Positions 52,424-60,812 of a stretch of 64,000 bases of DNA are shown piece after piece. This stretch comes from JAMCRM01 sp035561075 (GTDB taxonomy: Bacteria > Acidobacteriota > Terriglobia > Bryobacterales > Bryobacteraceae). The translations under genes were made by a program, and so were the position numbers. The stretch covers positions 14,358 to 78,357 of the forward strand of contig DATMYF010000022.1 of NCBI GenBank assembly GCA_035561075.1. The letters are read 5' to 3'. Every line of letters starts with the position of its first letter. Position 1 is the stretch's first letter. The notes under the pieces are model-generated. The model was not told the origin of the DNA and did no database searches. It saw only the letters and a program-made list of their open reading frames with translations.

Positions 52424-55400
52424 CTATTTTTGCTCCGCAGCGCCTCCCGTGGCCACTACTACGTGCCGCATCCCCGCTAGACGTTGTAACTCCGCCAGCG
52501 CCACCTGCACCTGATACTCGGCGGCAAGCAGGTCCGCATCGGCCGCGGCTGCCGCGGCGTTGCTCTCTTCGTAAGCGGCGCGTGTTCCCAGGCCCAGTTC
52601 AAGCTGGTCGCCGGAGATCCGCAGGGCCTCACGCCGCAGCGCCAGCGCCTCCCGAGCCACTATCGTGAGATTGTGGACACGCTGAACGCGGCGGAACGCC
52701 TTCTCGACGTCGATTTCGGCGCGCCGGCGGATGCGCCGGAGTTCTTCCTCCGCCTGTGCCACTTGCGTTTCCCGCTCGCGGATGAGCCCCTCGCGACGGC
52801 CCCCGTCGAAGATGTTCCACGTCATCCGAAGGCCCACCACACCGTTGTTACGTGCCAGAAACGGCACGCCGCTTTGATAAATATGCTGCGCGAATGCCCC
52901 GATCTCCGGGATCCGCTCGGCCTTCGCCGCACCTAAGCCGTGTCGCGCTTTGTCCACCGTTTGCTCGGCAGCGATCACTTCGGGGTTGCGCTCCACGGCC
53001 GTCCGCACATAGCTCTCAGCGGATGTTGGAACGGCCGCGGGCTTCTCGTCTCGGACCAGTTGCGGTTGAGTATCGAGCGGGAGCCCCAGCAATTCGTTGA
53101 ACTCCAGGGTGGCGTCGTCGATCTGGATATCGAGCGTGAGATTCGCCTGCCGTGCTTCGAGCGATGACGCGCGCGCCTGCATTGCGCGCACCTGGAGCGC
53201 GGCACCGGTTTCCACCGCGTCGCGCCCTTCCTTCAGGCGCTCCTCCGCAGCCGTGATGGCGGCTTGGGCGGCCTTCCGCCGCGCTTCCAGTCCCAGGAGC
53301 GTGTAGTACAGTTCCTTCACTTTGGCCGCGATCTCGTTGCGGGCGCGCTCGACATTAGTCTCCGCGATGGCGGTATCGGCGCGAGCCACCGCATGGCCTT
53401 CCCGGATCCGGAAGAGTTGGGTGAGCGGCTGCCCCACAGAAGTCTGCAACAGCCCCAGCGAACGCCCGCCCTGGAAGATCGTTACTGCGTTTACCGGGAT
53501 CGGCCCGGCCTGCGGTGAGACGCCCAGCGCTCCCCGGGGAATTTCCAGCCGCTGCTTCTCGACGATGTTGTAGTAGTTGGATTCATTCGATAACTGCGGA
53601 AAGTAGTGCGAGCGCGCCTGCGCTTCCCTGGCCTGCGCCTCCCCCACCTTGAGGGACGCGAGCTTCACAACCGCGTTGTTCTTTGTCGCAAGATCAACCG
53701 CTTCCTCAAGCGTGATCCGGCGCGGCTCCGCACCCATGTTGGGCGCCAGGACCAGCGCCGCCAATAGCGCTCCCGCGACAGCCGGCGCACGGAAGGTCCG
53801 CCTCATCACGAGAACGTAGATCACCGGCACAGCCACCAGGGTGAACAGCGTGGATACCAGGAGCCCGACCGCAATCACACTCGCCAGCGGCGACCAGAGG
53901 CTCGAACCCGAAATGATCATCGGGGTCACCCCGACGGCAGCCGCCATGGTAGTCAGGAAGATGGGGCGCAGCCGCCGCTCGCCCGCTTCAAGTGCAGCCT
54001 GTTCCAGAGCCGCGCCGCCCCGCAGGCGTTCCTCGATATAGTCCACCAGGATGATGGCATTCCGTACCACCACACCGCCCAGGCTGACAATCCCCATGAA
54101 GGCCGTGAAGCCGAAGGGGTTGTTGGTGACGAGCAGCCCCAGCACCGCGCCGGGAAACGCCAGCGGGATGGACGCCATCACTACCAGCGACTGCGGAATG
54201 GCCCGGAACTGGAACAGCAGGATCAGGAAGATCGCGGCCACGCTCACCACCAGCGCCCGCACCATCTCGGAAAATGTCTCGGCCTGGCGTTCCAGTTCGC
54301 CCCCATATTCGATGCGGTAGCCGGCCGGCAGCGCCATGCCGTCGATCCTGGGACGCGCCGCGGCCAGCACCTGCGACGCCAGATGATGCTCGTCGGGAAA
54401 TGTCCGGACGGTGAGGGTGCGAACGCCGTTGCGTCGTACGATGCGTCCGCTGTCCCACTCGGGCCAGAGGTCCGCCACCGCCCGCACGGGAGTCCGGGCG
54501 CCTGTGAGGAGCGACGTCACGTACGCGTTCTGGACGTTCTCAAACGAGCGCCTGCGATCCTCATCCACCCGCAGCGTGACATCCACCGCGCGGCCGCCTT
54601 CCCAAAATGTGGTTACCGGCAGGCCCTCGAAGCTGCCCGCAAGCTGCCGCGCGATGTTGGCGTTGCTCAGCCCGAGCCGGTTGGCCACCTCTTCCTTCAC
54701 ATCGATCCTGAGTTGCCAGCGGTCCTCGTGAAAGTCGGTGTGGGTGTAGACGGCGCCTGGCGTGCGGTTCACGATCCCTTCCACCTGCTGCCCCAGTGCC
54801 TTGAGGGTGCCCAGGTCGTCGCCGGAAACTCTCACCTCGACGGGCGCTTCCATCACATTCCCCTGCTGCAATTCCCGGACAATCACCCTGGCCTCCGGCG
54901 CGATCCGCGCCAGCCTGTCGCGCAACTCGTGGGCGAGTTCCGGGGTGCCCTTCTCGGCCCGCGTGTTCACCAGCACCTGCGCATAGTTCGACGCCGGTTG
55001 CTGGGGGTTTACGTTGTAGTAGAAGCGCGGCGCGCTGCCGCCGAGGAAGGTAGAGAAGTCCCGTACAAGCGGTACGCCTCGCAGGTGACTCTCGATGCGG
55101 CGCGTAACCTGGTCGGTCGCTTCGATTCTGGTTCCCTCGGGTGTGTATACGTCGATGACGAACTGGTTGCGTTCGGCCGAAGGGAAGAACTGCCGGGGGA
55201 CGAAGCGCAGCAGTCCCACTCCGCCAATGAACACCAGGACAGCCCCCGCCACGGCCAGGCTCTTATGCCTCATCGCCCAGCGGATAGTAAGCCCGTAGCT
55301 CCGCTGCATCACGGCCAGCGGGTTGAAGCCGCGTTTTGTCGTTGCGCCATCCTCATGCAGACCCTTCTTGATAAAGAACCGCGCGAGCAAGGGCGTCACC

Positions 55401-56845
55401 AGCATGGCCACGGCAAAAGACGAGAGCAGTGCGATCGCCACGGTCAACGGAAGTGCGCGGATGAACTCCCCCACCGCTCCGGAAAGCATAAGCAGCGGCA
55501 GGAAGGAAGCCACGATGGTCAGGGTTGCGGTAAGCACCGGCACCGCGAGGTCCGAAGCGCTGCGCCACGCAGCTTCCGCGATCGGCATGCCGCGGTCGAG
55601 CAGGTCCACGTAGTTGTCCGCAATTACGATGGCATCGTCCACCACCATCCCTAGCACCACGATCAGCGCCGCAATCGACACCTGGTGCAGTTCGATGCCG
55701 AAGACGTTCATCAGCCCGAAGGATGTTGCCACCGTAGCGGGGATCGCGAGAGCGGCGATCAAGGCCACACGCAAGGGCAACAGCAGGATGGTGACCAGCA
55801 CGACCGAGATAATCGCGATGCCGAATTCGCGGATGAAGTGCGAGATGCGATCCCCCACCACGCGCGGCTGGTCGGCCACGAAGTCGATGGACAAATCCGG
55901 CGGAAGGATCAGCTTAACCTCTTCCACCTTCTTCCGCAGGGCGTCGCCGAACTCGACGATGTTGCGGCCCTCCTGCATCTCAACCGCCAGCATAATCGCC
56001 GGCTCGCCATTGAAGCGCGTCGCGAATTCGATATCCCTATAGCTGCGCTCGACGTGGGCGATATCACCGATGTGCACCGGTTGGCCGGTGAGGGGTGAGA
56101 CGTCGATGATAACCCTGCGGATCTGGTCTTCGGTCTGGAAGGCGCCGTTCGGGTTGAGCTGCACGCTTCCCTGCTCCGTGTCGAGCGTCCCGGCGTACTG
56201 CACGGCATTGCGCCCCTGCAACGCCTGGATGATCTTGACGGGGTTTACGGCGTACTGCGAAAGGCGCTCGAGCGAACTGGTGATGCGGATGTCTTCCTGC
56301 TGCTCTCCAACCCGGCGAATCTTCGCCACGGCGCGGAGCGTCCGCAGCGATTCCTCGATACGTTGCGAGTACTCCTTCAGCTCCCGATAGCCGTAGCGGG
56401 AGCCGCGAATCGAGAGCAGCACCGCCACCGTGTCTCCGAAATCCGAATCCACCACCGGGCCGCGGACCGCTTCGGGCAGCTCCGTCGCGCGAAGCTGATT
56501 CATGTCGTGACGCAGCTTCGACCAGAACGTATCCGGGTTCTTGACCCAGTCCTCGAGCTCTACATTAATGATGACTATGTTCGGCCGGCTGGTCGAAAAC
56601 GTGCGGTCTTTGCGAACCTCCGCGTACCGGAACAGCCGCTCCTCGATCTTGACGGCCACCTGCTTTTCCACCTGCTCGGCCGTAGCCCCCGGATATAGCG
56701 CCGAAACCAAACCGGTCCGGATGGTGATCTTGGGGTCCTCGCGCCGCGGCATCTTGGCGAGCGCATAGAGCCCTGCTCCGCACAGCACGGCCGTAAGCGC
56801 GATAGTCACCTGCGTGTGCCGCAAGGAGCCGCGGACCGGATTCAT
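52424..56845 (-). CDS. RND efflux transporter fused to TolC-like outer-membrane factor
   Basis: A single 1473-residue open frame. Residues 1 to about 1013 form a complete RND pump: TM1 near the N-terminus, two large periplasmic loops, the transmembrane motif VLGMVVDDAIVIADNYVDLL (proton-relay Asp pair) and the second-half equivalent SLGGVVVRNAIILVDYIEE. From about residue 1014 the sequence MRRTFRAPAVAGALLAALVLAP looks like a signal peptide or extra membrane helix. A TolC/OEP protein of about 440 residues with long coiled-coil repeats follows (RITLEEAVDLATKNN; second copy with GLRMTWNIFDGGRREGL). An ATG codes Met1014 at 53806, so a separately started TolC-like product cannot be excluded. The adaptor gene lies just upstream with an ATGA overlap. 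Substrates are unknown; HAE-like rather than the HME (CusA) motif is suggested. Confidence 0.88.
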   Translation of the reverse strand: MNPVRGSLRHTQVTIALTAVLCGAGLYALAKMPRREDPKITIRTGLVSALYPGATAEQVEKQVAVKIEERLFRYAEVRKDRTFSTSRPNIVIINVELEDWVKNPDTFWSKLRHDMNQLRATELPEAVRGPVVDSDFGDTVAVLLSIRGSRYGYRELKEYSQRIEESLRTLRAVAKIRRVGEQQEDIRITSSLERLSQYAVNPVKIIQALQGRNAVQYAGTLDTEQGSVQLNPNGAFQTEDQIRRVIIDVSPLTGQPVHIGDIAHVERSYRDIEFATRFNGEPAIMLAVEMQEGRNIVEFGDALRKKVEEVKLILPPDLSIDFVADQPRVVGDRISHFIREFGIAIISVVLVTILLLPLRVALIAALAIPATVATSFGLMNVFGIELHQVSIAALIVVLGMVVDDAIVIADNYVDLLDRGMPIAEAAWRSASDLAVPVLTATLTIVASFLPLLMLSGAVGEFIRALPLTVAIALLSSFAVAMLVTPLLARFFIKKGLHEDGATTKRGFNPLAVMQRSYGLTIRWAMRHKSLAVAGAVLVFIGGVGLLRFVPRQFFPSAERNQFVIDVYTPEGTRIEATDQVTRRIESHLRGVPLVRDFSTFLGGSAPRFYYNVNPQQPASNYAQVLVNTRAEKGTPELAHELRDRLARIAPEARVIVRELQQGNVMEAPVEVRVSGDDLGTLKALGQQVEGIVNRTPGAVYTHTDFHEDRWQLRIDVKEEVANRLGLSNANIARQLAGSFEGLPVTTFWEGGRAVDVTLRVDEDRRRSFENVQNAYVTSLLTGARTPVRAVADLWPEWDSGRIVRRNGVRTLTVRTFPDEHHLASQVLAAARPRIDGMALPAGYRIEYGGELERQAETFSEMVRALVVSVAAIFLILLFQFRAIPQSLVVMASIPLAFPGAVLGLLVTNNPFGFTAFMGIVSLGGVVVRNAIILVDYIEERLRGGAALEQAALEAGERRLRPIFLTTMAAAVGVTPMIISGSSLWSPLASVIAVGLLVSTLFTLVAVPVIYVLVMRRTFRAPAVAGALLAALVLAPNMGAEPRRITLEEAVDLATKNNAVVKLASLKVGEAQAREAQARSHYFPQLSNESNYYNIVEKQRLEIPRGALGVSPQAGPIPVNAVTIFQGGRSLGLLQTSVGQPLTQLFRIREGHAVARADTAIAETNVERARNEIAAKVKELYYTLLGLEARRKAAQAAITAAEERLKEGRDAVETGAALQVRAMQARASSLEARQANLTLDIQIDDATLEFNELLGLPLDTQPQLVRDEKPAAVPTSAESYVRTAVERNPEVIAAEQTVDKARHGLGAAKAERIPEIGAFAQHIYQSGVPFLARNNGVVGLRMTWNIFDGGRREGLIRERETQVAQAEEELRRIRRRAEIDVEKAFRRVQRVHNLTIVAREALALRREALRISGDQLELGLGTRAAYEESNAAAAAADADLLAAEYQVQVALAELQRLAGMRHVVVATGGAAEQK

Positions 56846-58047
56846 CGCACCACCTCGACGGCTGCGCCCTCACGCAGCTTCTGACGCCCTGCGACCACCA
56901 CCTGTTCGTCCCCCGCCAGCCCGCTGCGAATCTCGATGCGCTGCCCGCGAACCGTCCCGATCTCCACGCGCCGCGCATGCACCCGCCCGCGGTCGCGATA
57001 ATAGACGTAGACAAGGGTGGCGCCCTGGGGATCGCGCTCGATGGCCTCTCCGGGAACCGTCAGGACATTGATTGTGCCCGCGCCCTCGATCCCCACTTCC
57101 GCGATCATTCCCGCTTTGAGGGCATTACCCGGGTTCGGCACCACGATCTTGGCGGTGAACGTGCGGGAGTTCGGATCCGCCGCCACCCCCACCACGTCGA
57201 CCTTGCCCTGGAATGCCGCTTCGTCGAGGGCCGGAACCGTCACGGTGGCGCGCTGGCCGATGTGCACCCGGCCAATGTCCGTTTCCGGAATTCCCACACG
57301 CACCCGTGTGGGGCTCATGTTCACAATAGTGAAGACGGGCATCCCGGCCGACACCATCTCGCCCGGGTCCACACCGCGACGGGCGATAATGCCCGCAATC
57401 GGCGCGGTGAGCCGCGTGTCCGCCATGCGCTTGCGATTCACCGCGACCTGGGCTTGCGCCTGATCCAGCGCGGCGCTCGCGGCGGCGCGGTCTTCTTTCC
57501 GCGCGCCGTTCTGGGCCATCTCGTACTGCGCGCGGGCGGCGCGCCAGGCTGCCTCCACTTTGGCGAAATCCACCGGGGCCATGCTTTTGCGCTCGTACAA
57601 CTGGCGATAGCGGTTGTAATCGTCCTGAGCGCGGTCGTAGGCCGCTTTAGCCTGTTCCAACTCCTCCGGACGCGCCGTATTGCGCGCTTTGTCGAGGGTT
57701 GCACGGGCCGCCGACGCCTGGGCTTCGGCGCCTTCGAGGCCGAAGCGATAGTCGGTGGCGTCGAGTTCAGCCAGAATCTGTCCCTTCCGTATCGGCTGGC
57801 CTTCTTCAACCCCGACTCGGGCTACCCGGCCCGCCACCTGGAAACCGAGGTCCACGGTCTCATGCGCCTCCACGGTGCCGCTAGCGGCCACCAGCACCGG
57901 CCGCTCGATGCGTTCCGGCCGTTCCACGCGAACCGAGACCGGCGTCTCACGTGCAGCGGCGTCGCCGCCGGTTTTCGCCCCACGGCAGGACAATAGAGCG
58001 GACGAAAGCACCACCACCGCCACTAAGCCGCCACGATGCGCCAGCAT
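56842..58047 (-). CDS. RND periplasmic adaptor lipoprotein (membrane fusion protein)
   Basis: 401 residues, AcrA/HlyD type. A lipoprotein signal (ALLSC, Cys21) precedes the barrel-sandwich (lipoyl-like) halves QVAGRVARVGVEEGQPIRKGQILAELD (in parts: QVAGRVARVGVEEG, QPIRKGQILAELD) and RLTAPIAGIIARRGVDPGEMV. Between them lies a coiled coil of about 110 residues, and a beta-barrel and membrane-proximal domain follow. It bridges the inner pump and outer-membrane factor. It overlaps the pump gene by ATGA, so the two are translated together, and it is transcribed away from the TetR gene across the operator region. Confidence 0.92.
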   Translation of the reverse strand: MLAHRGGLVAVVVLSSALLSCRGAKTGGDAAARETPVSVRVERPERIERPVLVAASGTVEAHETVDLGFQVAGRVARVGVEEGQPIRKGQILAELDATDYRFGLEGAEAQASAARATLDKARNTARPEELEQAKAAYDRAQDDYNRYRQLYERKSMAPVDFAKVEAAWRAARAQYEMAQNGARKEDRAAASAALDQAQAQVAVNRKRMADTRLTAPIAGIIARRGVDPGEMVSAGMPVFTIVNMSPTRVRVGIPETDIGRVHIGQRATVTVPALDEAAFQGKVDVVGVAADPNSRTFTAKIVVPNPGNALKAGMIAEVGIEGAGTINVLTVPGEAIERDPQGATLVYVYYRDRGRVHARRVEIGTVRGQRIEIRSGLAGDEQVVVAGRQKLREGAAVEVVR

Positions 58048-58060
58048 TCGCTTCCCTTTC

Positions 58061-58080
58061 TATTGAGCACTTGCTCAATA
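58061..58080. promoter_or_regulatory. Palindromic operator O1 in efflux/TetR divergent region
   Basis: Perfect 9-2-9 dyad: TATTGAGCA, CT, TGCTCAATA. It lies 14 bases before the adaptor start, so a bound repressor would block the adaptor-pump transcript or its leader. A second copy with one mismatch is at 58103-58122. This is the typical layout of a TetR repressor controlling its divergent efflux operon. Confidence 0.85.
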
Positions 58081-58102
58081 ACAACAATTCAAGATATCAT
58101 GC

Positions 58103-58122
58103 TATTGAGCAGGTGATCAATA
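58103..58122. promoter_or_regulatory. Palindromic operator O2 overlapping the TetR ribosome-binding site
   Basis: Same 9-2-9 geometry as O1: TATTGAGCA, GG, TGATCAATA, with one mismatch in the right arm. Its centre is 42 bases, about four helical turns, from the O1 centre, so two dimers could bind the same face. It ends at the first base of the AGGAGG before the TetR start (58132), so it would give autorepression. Confidence 0.8.
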
Positions 58123-58131
58123 GGAGGTGGC

Positions 58132-58758
58132 GTGCCCGGTAAGAAATCGCCCGAGAATGAGCGCCGTGAGGAGATTCTGCAGGCTGCCTTCCGGGTCGCG
58201 CTGCGCCGCCGGGTGGCCGGGCTGACCAGCCGCGAAGTCTCCGCGGATGCCGGGGTAAGCAACGGGCTGCTGTTCTTTCACTTCCGGAACCGGCAGGAGT
58301 TGCTGCTGGCCCTGCTCGATTGGCTCCTGGCGCAGACCATCCTGGCGCACGCTATCCGGGAAATTCCCGAGCCCGGTCTCGCCGAGGTGTGCATGGCGAA
58401 AGCGATCCGAGAGGCTATCGAAACCATGCCGCGGCATCGCGAACAGATCGAACTTTTCTTCGACTACTGGTTCACGGCATCCCACAACGACGAGTTGATG
58501 CGCAAAAAGATCCGCGCCGCCCTGGGCCGCTACCGGCGGTCCTATGTGCCGCTCGCACGGGCGGTGGTGGCGGAGTCTCCGCAGCGCTACCGGGGAGTGA
58601 CGCCCGGAGCCCTCGCCAGTGTCGCCACCGGCCTGATCGAAGGCTGCGCCATGAACCTGGTGATGAACCCGAAGAGTTTCCACCCCGGCGGTTACGCTGG
58701 CGCGATGGCCGCCCTTCTCCGGGAACCGCGCGGTATTATGAATCTCTCCGCGGACTGA
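58132..58758 (+). CDS. TetR/AcrR-family transcriptional regulator
   Basis: 208 residues. The N-terminal helix-turn-helix is REEILQAAFRVALRRRVAGLTSREVSADAGVSNGLLFFHFRNRQELL (in parts: REEILQAAFRVAL, LTSREVSADAGVS, NGLLFFHFRNRQELL), the standard TetR DNA-binding block. The remainder is a helical ligand-binding domain. GTG 58132 has AGGAGG 5-10 bases upstream. Divergent orientation to the RND genes and two matched operators between them indicate a local efflux repressor relieved by a pump substrate. The C-terminal resemblance to BetI-type regulators is only superficial. Confidence 0.92.
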   Translation: MPGKKSPENERREEILQAAFRVALRRRVAGLTSREVSADAGVSNGLLFFHFRNRQELLLALLDWLLAQTILAHAIREIPEPGLAEVCMAKAIREAIETMPRHREQIELFFDYWFTASHNDELMRKKIRAALGRYRRSYVPLARAVVAESPQRYRGVTPGALASVATGLIEGCAMNLVMNPKSFHPGGYAGAMAALLREPRGIMNLSAD

Positions 58759-58776
58759 CCGGGAGGTTCACACCGC

Positions 58777-59640
58777 ATGAATAGCGTTTTCGCCGTCGAT
58801 CTCGGGGGAACGAAAACGGCCTGCGCCACCGTCGATGAATCTGGCGCCATCCGGTCGCGCACCAAAGAACCCGCCGAACATTCGCCCGAAGCCGCCGTCC
58901 GCCGGATTGCCGGGGATGCCGCCCGTACCGGCGCCGATGCGGTCGGGGTGATCGTCCCGGGGATCTACAATCGGCAGACCGGAATGGCCTGGGCGCCGAA
59001 CCTGTGGGGCTGGGATGAGGTGCCGCTCGGCGACATGCTGGCCGCGCAGCTATCCATCCCCGTGGTGATCGACAGCGACCGCTCGGGCTACGTGGTCGGG
59101 GAGCAGTGGCTCGGGGCGGCCCGCGGTTTGGCGGACGTGGTCTTTGTAGGGGTCGGGACGGGGATCGGGGTCGGCATTCTATCTGCGGGGCGTCTCGTGA
59201 AGGGCGCGCACGGTATTGCCGGCGCAGCGGGTTGGTTCGCGCTCGACCCGCGCTGGAAAAGCGAATACGCCCAGATGGGCTGCTGGGAAGCGGAATCGGC
59301 GGGTCCTGCCGTTGCCCGCCGGGCAGGAACTTCCACTGCGGAAGCGGCGGTGGCGGCGGCCCGCCGCGGTGATCCATTAGCCCGGGCCGCGCTCGACCAT
59401 GCCGCCGACTACCTCGCCATGGGCATCGCCAACCTCATCAGCCTGCTCAACCCCGAGATGATCGTCCTCGGAGGCGGTCTCATGCAAGCGGCGGACCTGT
59501 TGCTCGGCCACATACGCGAAGGCGTCTCCCGCTGGGCGCAACCCATCGCGGTGACTAAGGTCAAGATCGAAGTGACCACACTCGGGGAAGATGCCGGCCT
59601 GCTGGGGGCTGCGCGGCTGGCGCTTCTTCCCCGCGGCTGA
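58777..59640 (+). CDS. ROK-family sugar kinase-like protein lacking the zinc motif
   Basis: 287 residues without a DNA-binding domain. The phosphate loop is AVDLGGTKTACATVD, and the catalytic Asp lies in VIDSDRSGYVVGEQW (glucokinase END-type position). GVGTGIGVGIL follows. The usual CxCGxxGCxE zinc site is not present; at its place the sequence reads DPRWKSEYAQMGCWEAESAG, retaining only C-x-E. It could be an active ROK kinase of a zinc-less branch or a sensor. It starts 18 bases after the TetR gene and converges on the SGNH gene. Confidence 0.83.
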   Translation: MNSVFAVDLGGTKTACATVDESGAIRSRTKEPAEHSPEAAVRRIAGDAARTGADAVGVIVPGIYNRQTGMAWAPNLWGWDEVPLGDMLAAQLSIPVVIDSDRSGYVVGEQWLGAARGLADVVFVGVGTGIGVGILSAGRLVKGAHGIAGAAGWFALDPRWKSEYAQMGCWEAESAGPAVARRAGTSTAEAAVAAARRGDPLARAALDHAADYLAMGIANLISLLNPEMIVLGGGLMQAADLLLGHIREGVSRWAQPIAVTKVKIEVTTLGEDAGLLGAARLALLPRG

Positions 59641-59651
59641 GGTGGCTCAGC
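59636..59651. terminator. Small hairpin between converging genes
   Basis: GCTGAG and CTCAGC form a 6-bp stem with a GTGG loop spanning the stop of the ROK gene and the end of the opposite SGNH gene. There is no T run on either side, so terminator function is doubtful. Confidence 0.3.
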
Positions 59652-60747
59652 GCCCCTGTTCCAGCTTGAGACCGAATATCTTGGCCACGCGGGCGGCCAT
59701 GCCCTCGCCCATCCACCGGAACCCCAGGTCGTTCGGGTGCACACCGTCCACCAGTCCATCCAGGCGGTCCGGCCCGAGCAGGTCGGTTCCCTCGATCAGT
59801 TGCAGGTGGCCGTCACCCGCGCCGATCCGCTTGCTGACCACCTGCCGGATGTACCGCCGCATCATCTCCGGCGGAATGTCAGTGGCCCCCTCGCGTGAGT
59901 TCGAGATCGGCGTTACGCAGAGAATGGGGATCTCCGGGTACTTCTCCCGGAGCGTCGCGATGAACGGGTCGTAGACCTTCTGAAGTGACTCCACGGAGCC
60001 GTTGTTCTGAGCGAAATCGAGCACGAAACACTCCGCGTCGATCTCCGCCAGCGCCCGCGCCATCACCGGCTCACCCTTACCGTTTCCCGAGAAGCCCAGG
60101 TTGACGTAATCCACGTTTAGGATACGCCCCAGAATGGCCTGGTAGCTCATACCCGGCCGGCTGGCGCAGCCGCCCTGTGTAATCGAGGTCCCGTAGAAGA
60201 CGATGGGCTTGGGTAGCGCGAAAGGTTTGGCTTTAGTGATGCGCGCGTCTTTATCGAGCCCGATCCCCAGCACCTTCACCCCCATGTACAAAGGCAGGTA
60301 GAGGGTGACCTCGCGTTCCTTCCGCGGCTGGCTCTTGAAATCGAAGTAGGTGTGCTCGACCGGCACTCCCGGCTCGAGTTTCAAGGGCGCTTTTGCGGTG
60401 CTCAGGTAGATGCCATCCAGGTACAGGTCAACCCCGGTCTGCCCGAACGTGTGCATGTTGGGCATGTTGGGCGCGGACGGGTACTCCAGGCGAATCGCGA
60501 GCGTGTTCGAGTCGGTGCGGAAGCGGATGCGTCCGCCGCTGGGCGACTGAGCCAGTCCCCAGACCGGTTTCGGCACCGCGTCCTTCAGCCGCAGTGGAAG
60601 ACGGATGAGTTGGTTCTCGTTTTCGGCGAGCCAGGGGAGCCCGTTGATTTCGAAGCGCGAATCGGAGACCGGAAGCCATGCCGGGCCGGCGGTCTGGGCA
60701 AGCGCGGCCGCGGCCGTGAGCAGGACCCCGGCGAGTAGCTTGTGCAT
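59647..60747 (-). CDS. Secreted SGNH-fold esterase
   Basis: 366 residues, signal peptide at the N-terminus (MHKLLAGVLLTAAAALAQ). Residues about 30-175 form an N-terminal beta domain often seen before this SGNH type. The catalytic domain has the block I Ser in FYGTSITQGG, block II Gly (LGFSGNGKG), block III Asn in DFAQNNGS and the Asp/His pair in VDGVHPNDLG. Likely a carbohydrate or acetyl esterase acting in the periplasm or outside. It diverges from the alpha/beta hydrolase at 60813. Confidence 0.85.
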   Translation of the reverse strand: MHKLLAGVLLTAAAALAQTAGPAWLPVSDSRFEINGLPWLAENENQLIRLPLRLKDAVPKPVWGLAQSPSGGRIRFRTDSNTLAIRLEYPSAPNMPNMHTFGQTGVDLYLDGIYLSTAKAPLKLEPGVPVEHTYFDFKSQPRKEREVTLYLPLYMGVKVLGIGLDKDARITKAKPFALPKPIVFYGTSITQGGCASRPGMSYQAILGRILNVDYVNLGFSGNGKGEPVMARALAEIDAECFVLDFAQNNGSVESLQKVYDPFIATLREKYPEIPILCVTPISNSREGATDIPPEMMRRYIRQVVSKRIGAGDGHLQLIEGTDLLGPDRLDGLVDGVHPNDLGFRWMGEGMAARVAKIFGLKLEQGR

Positions 60748-60812
60748 TTGCTAATCTTAACCCGCAGCACCCCCCAAATCCGCCCTCCCTGGGGTGGTAA
60801 AGTTGAGGCAAT

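Noticed and set aside
54383..55654. A 423-codon plus-strand frame inside the RND gene.
   Set aside because: It is antisense to conserved RND motifs and shows no family features.
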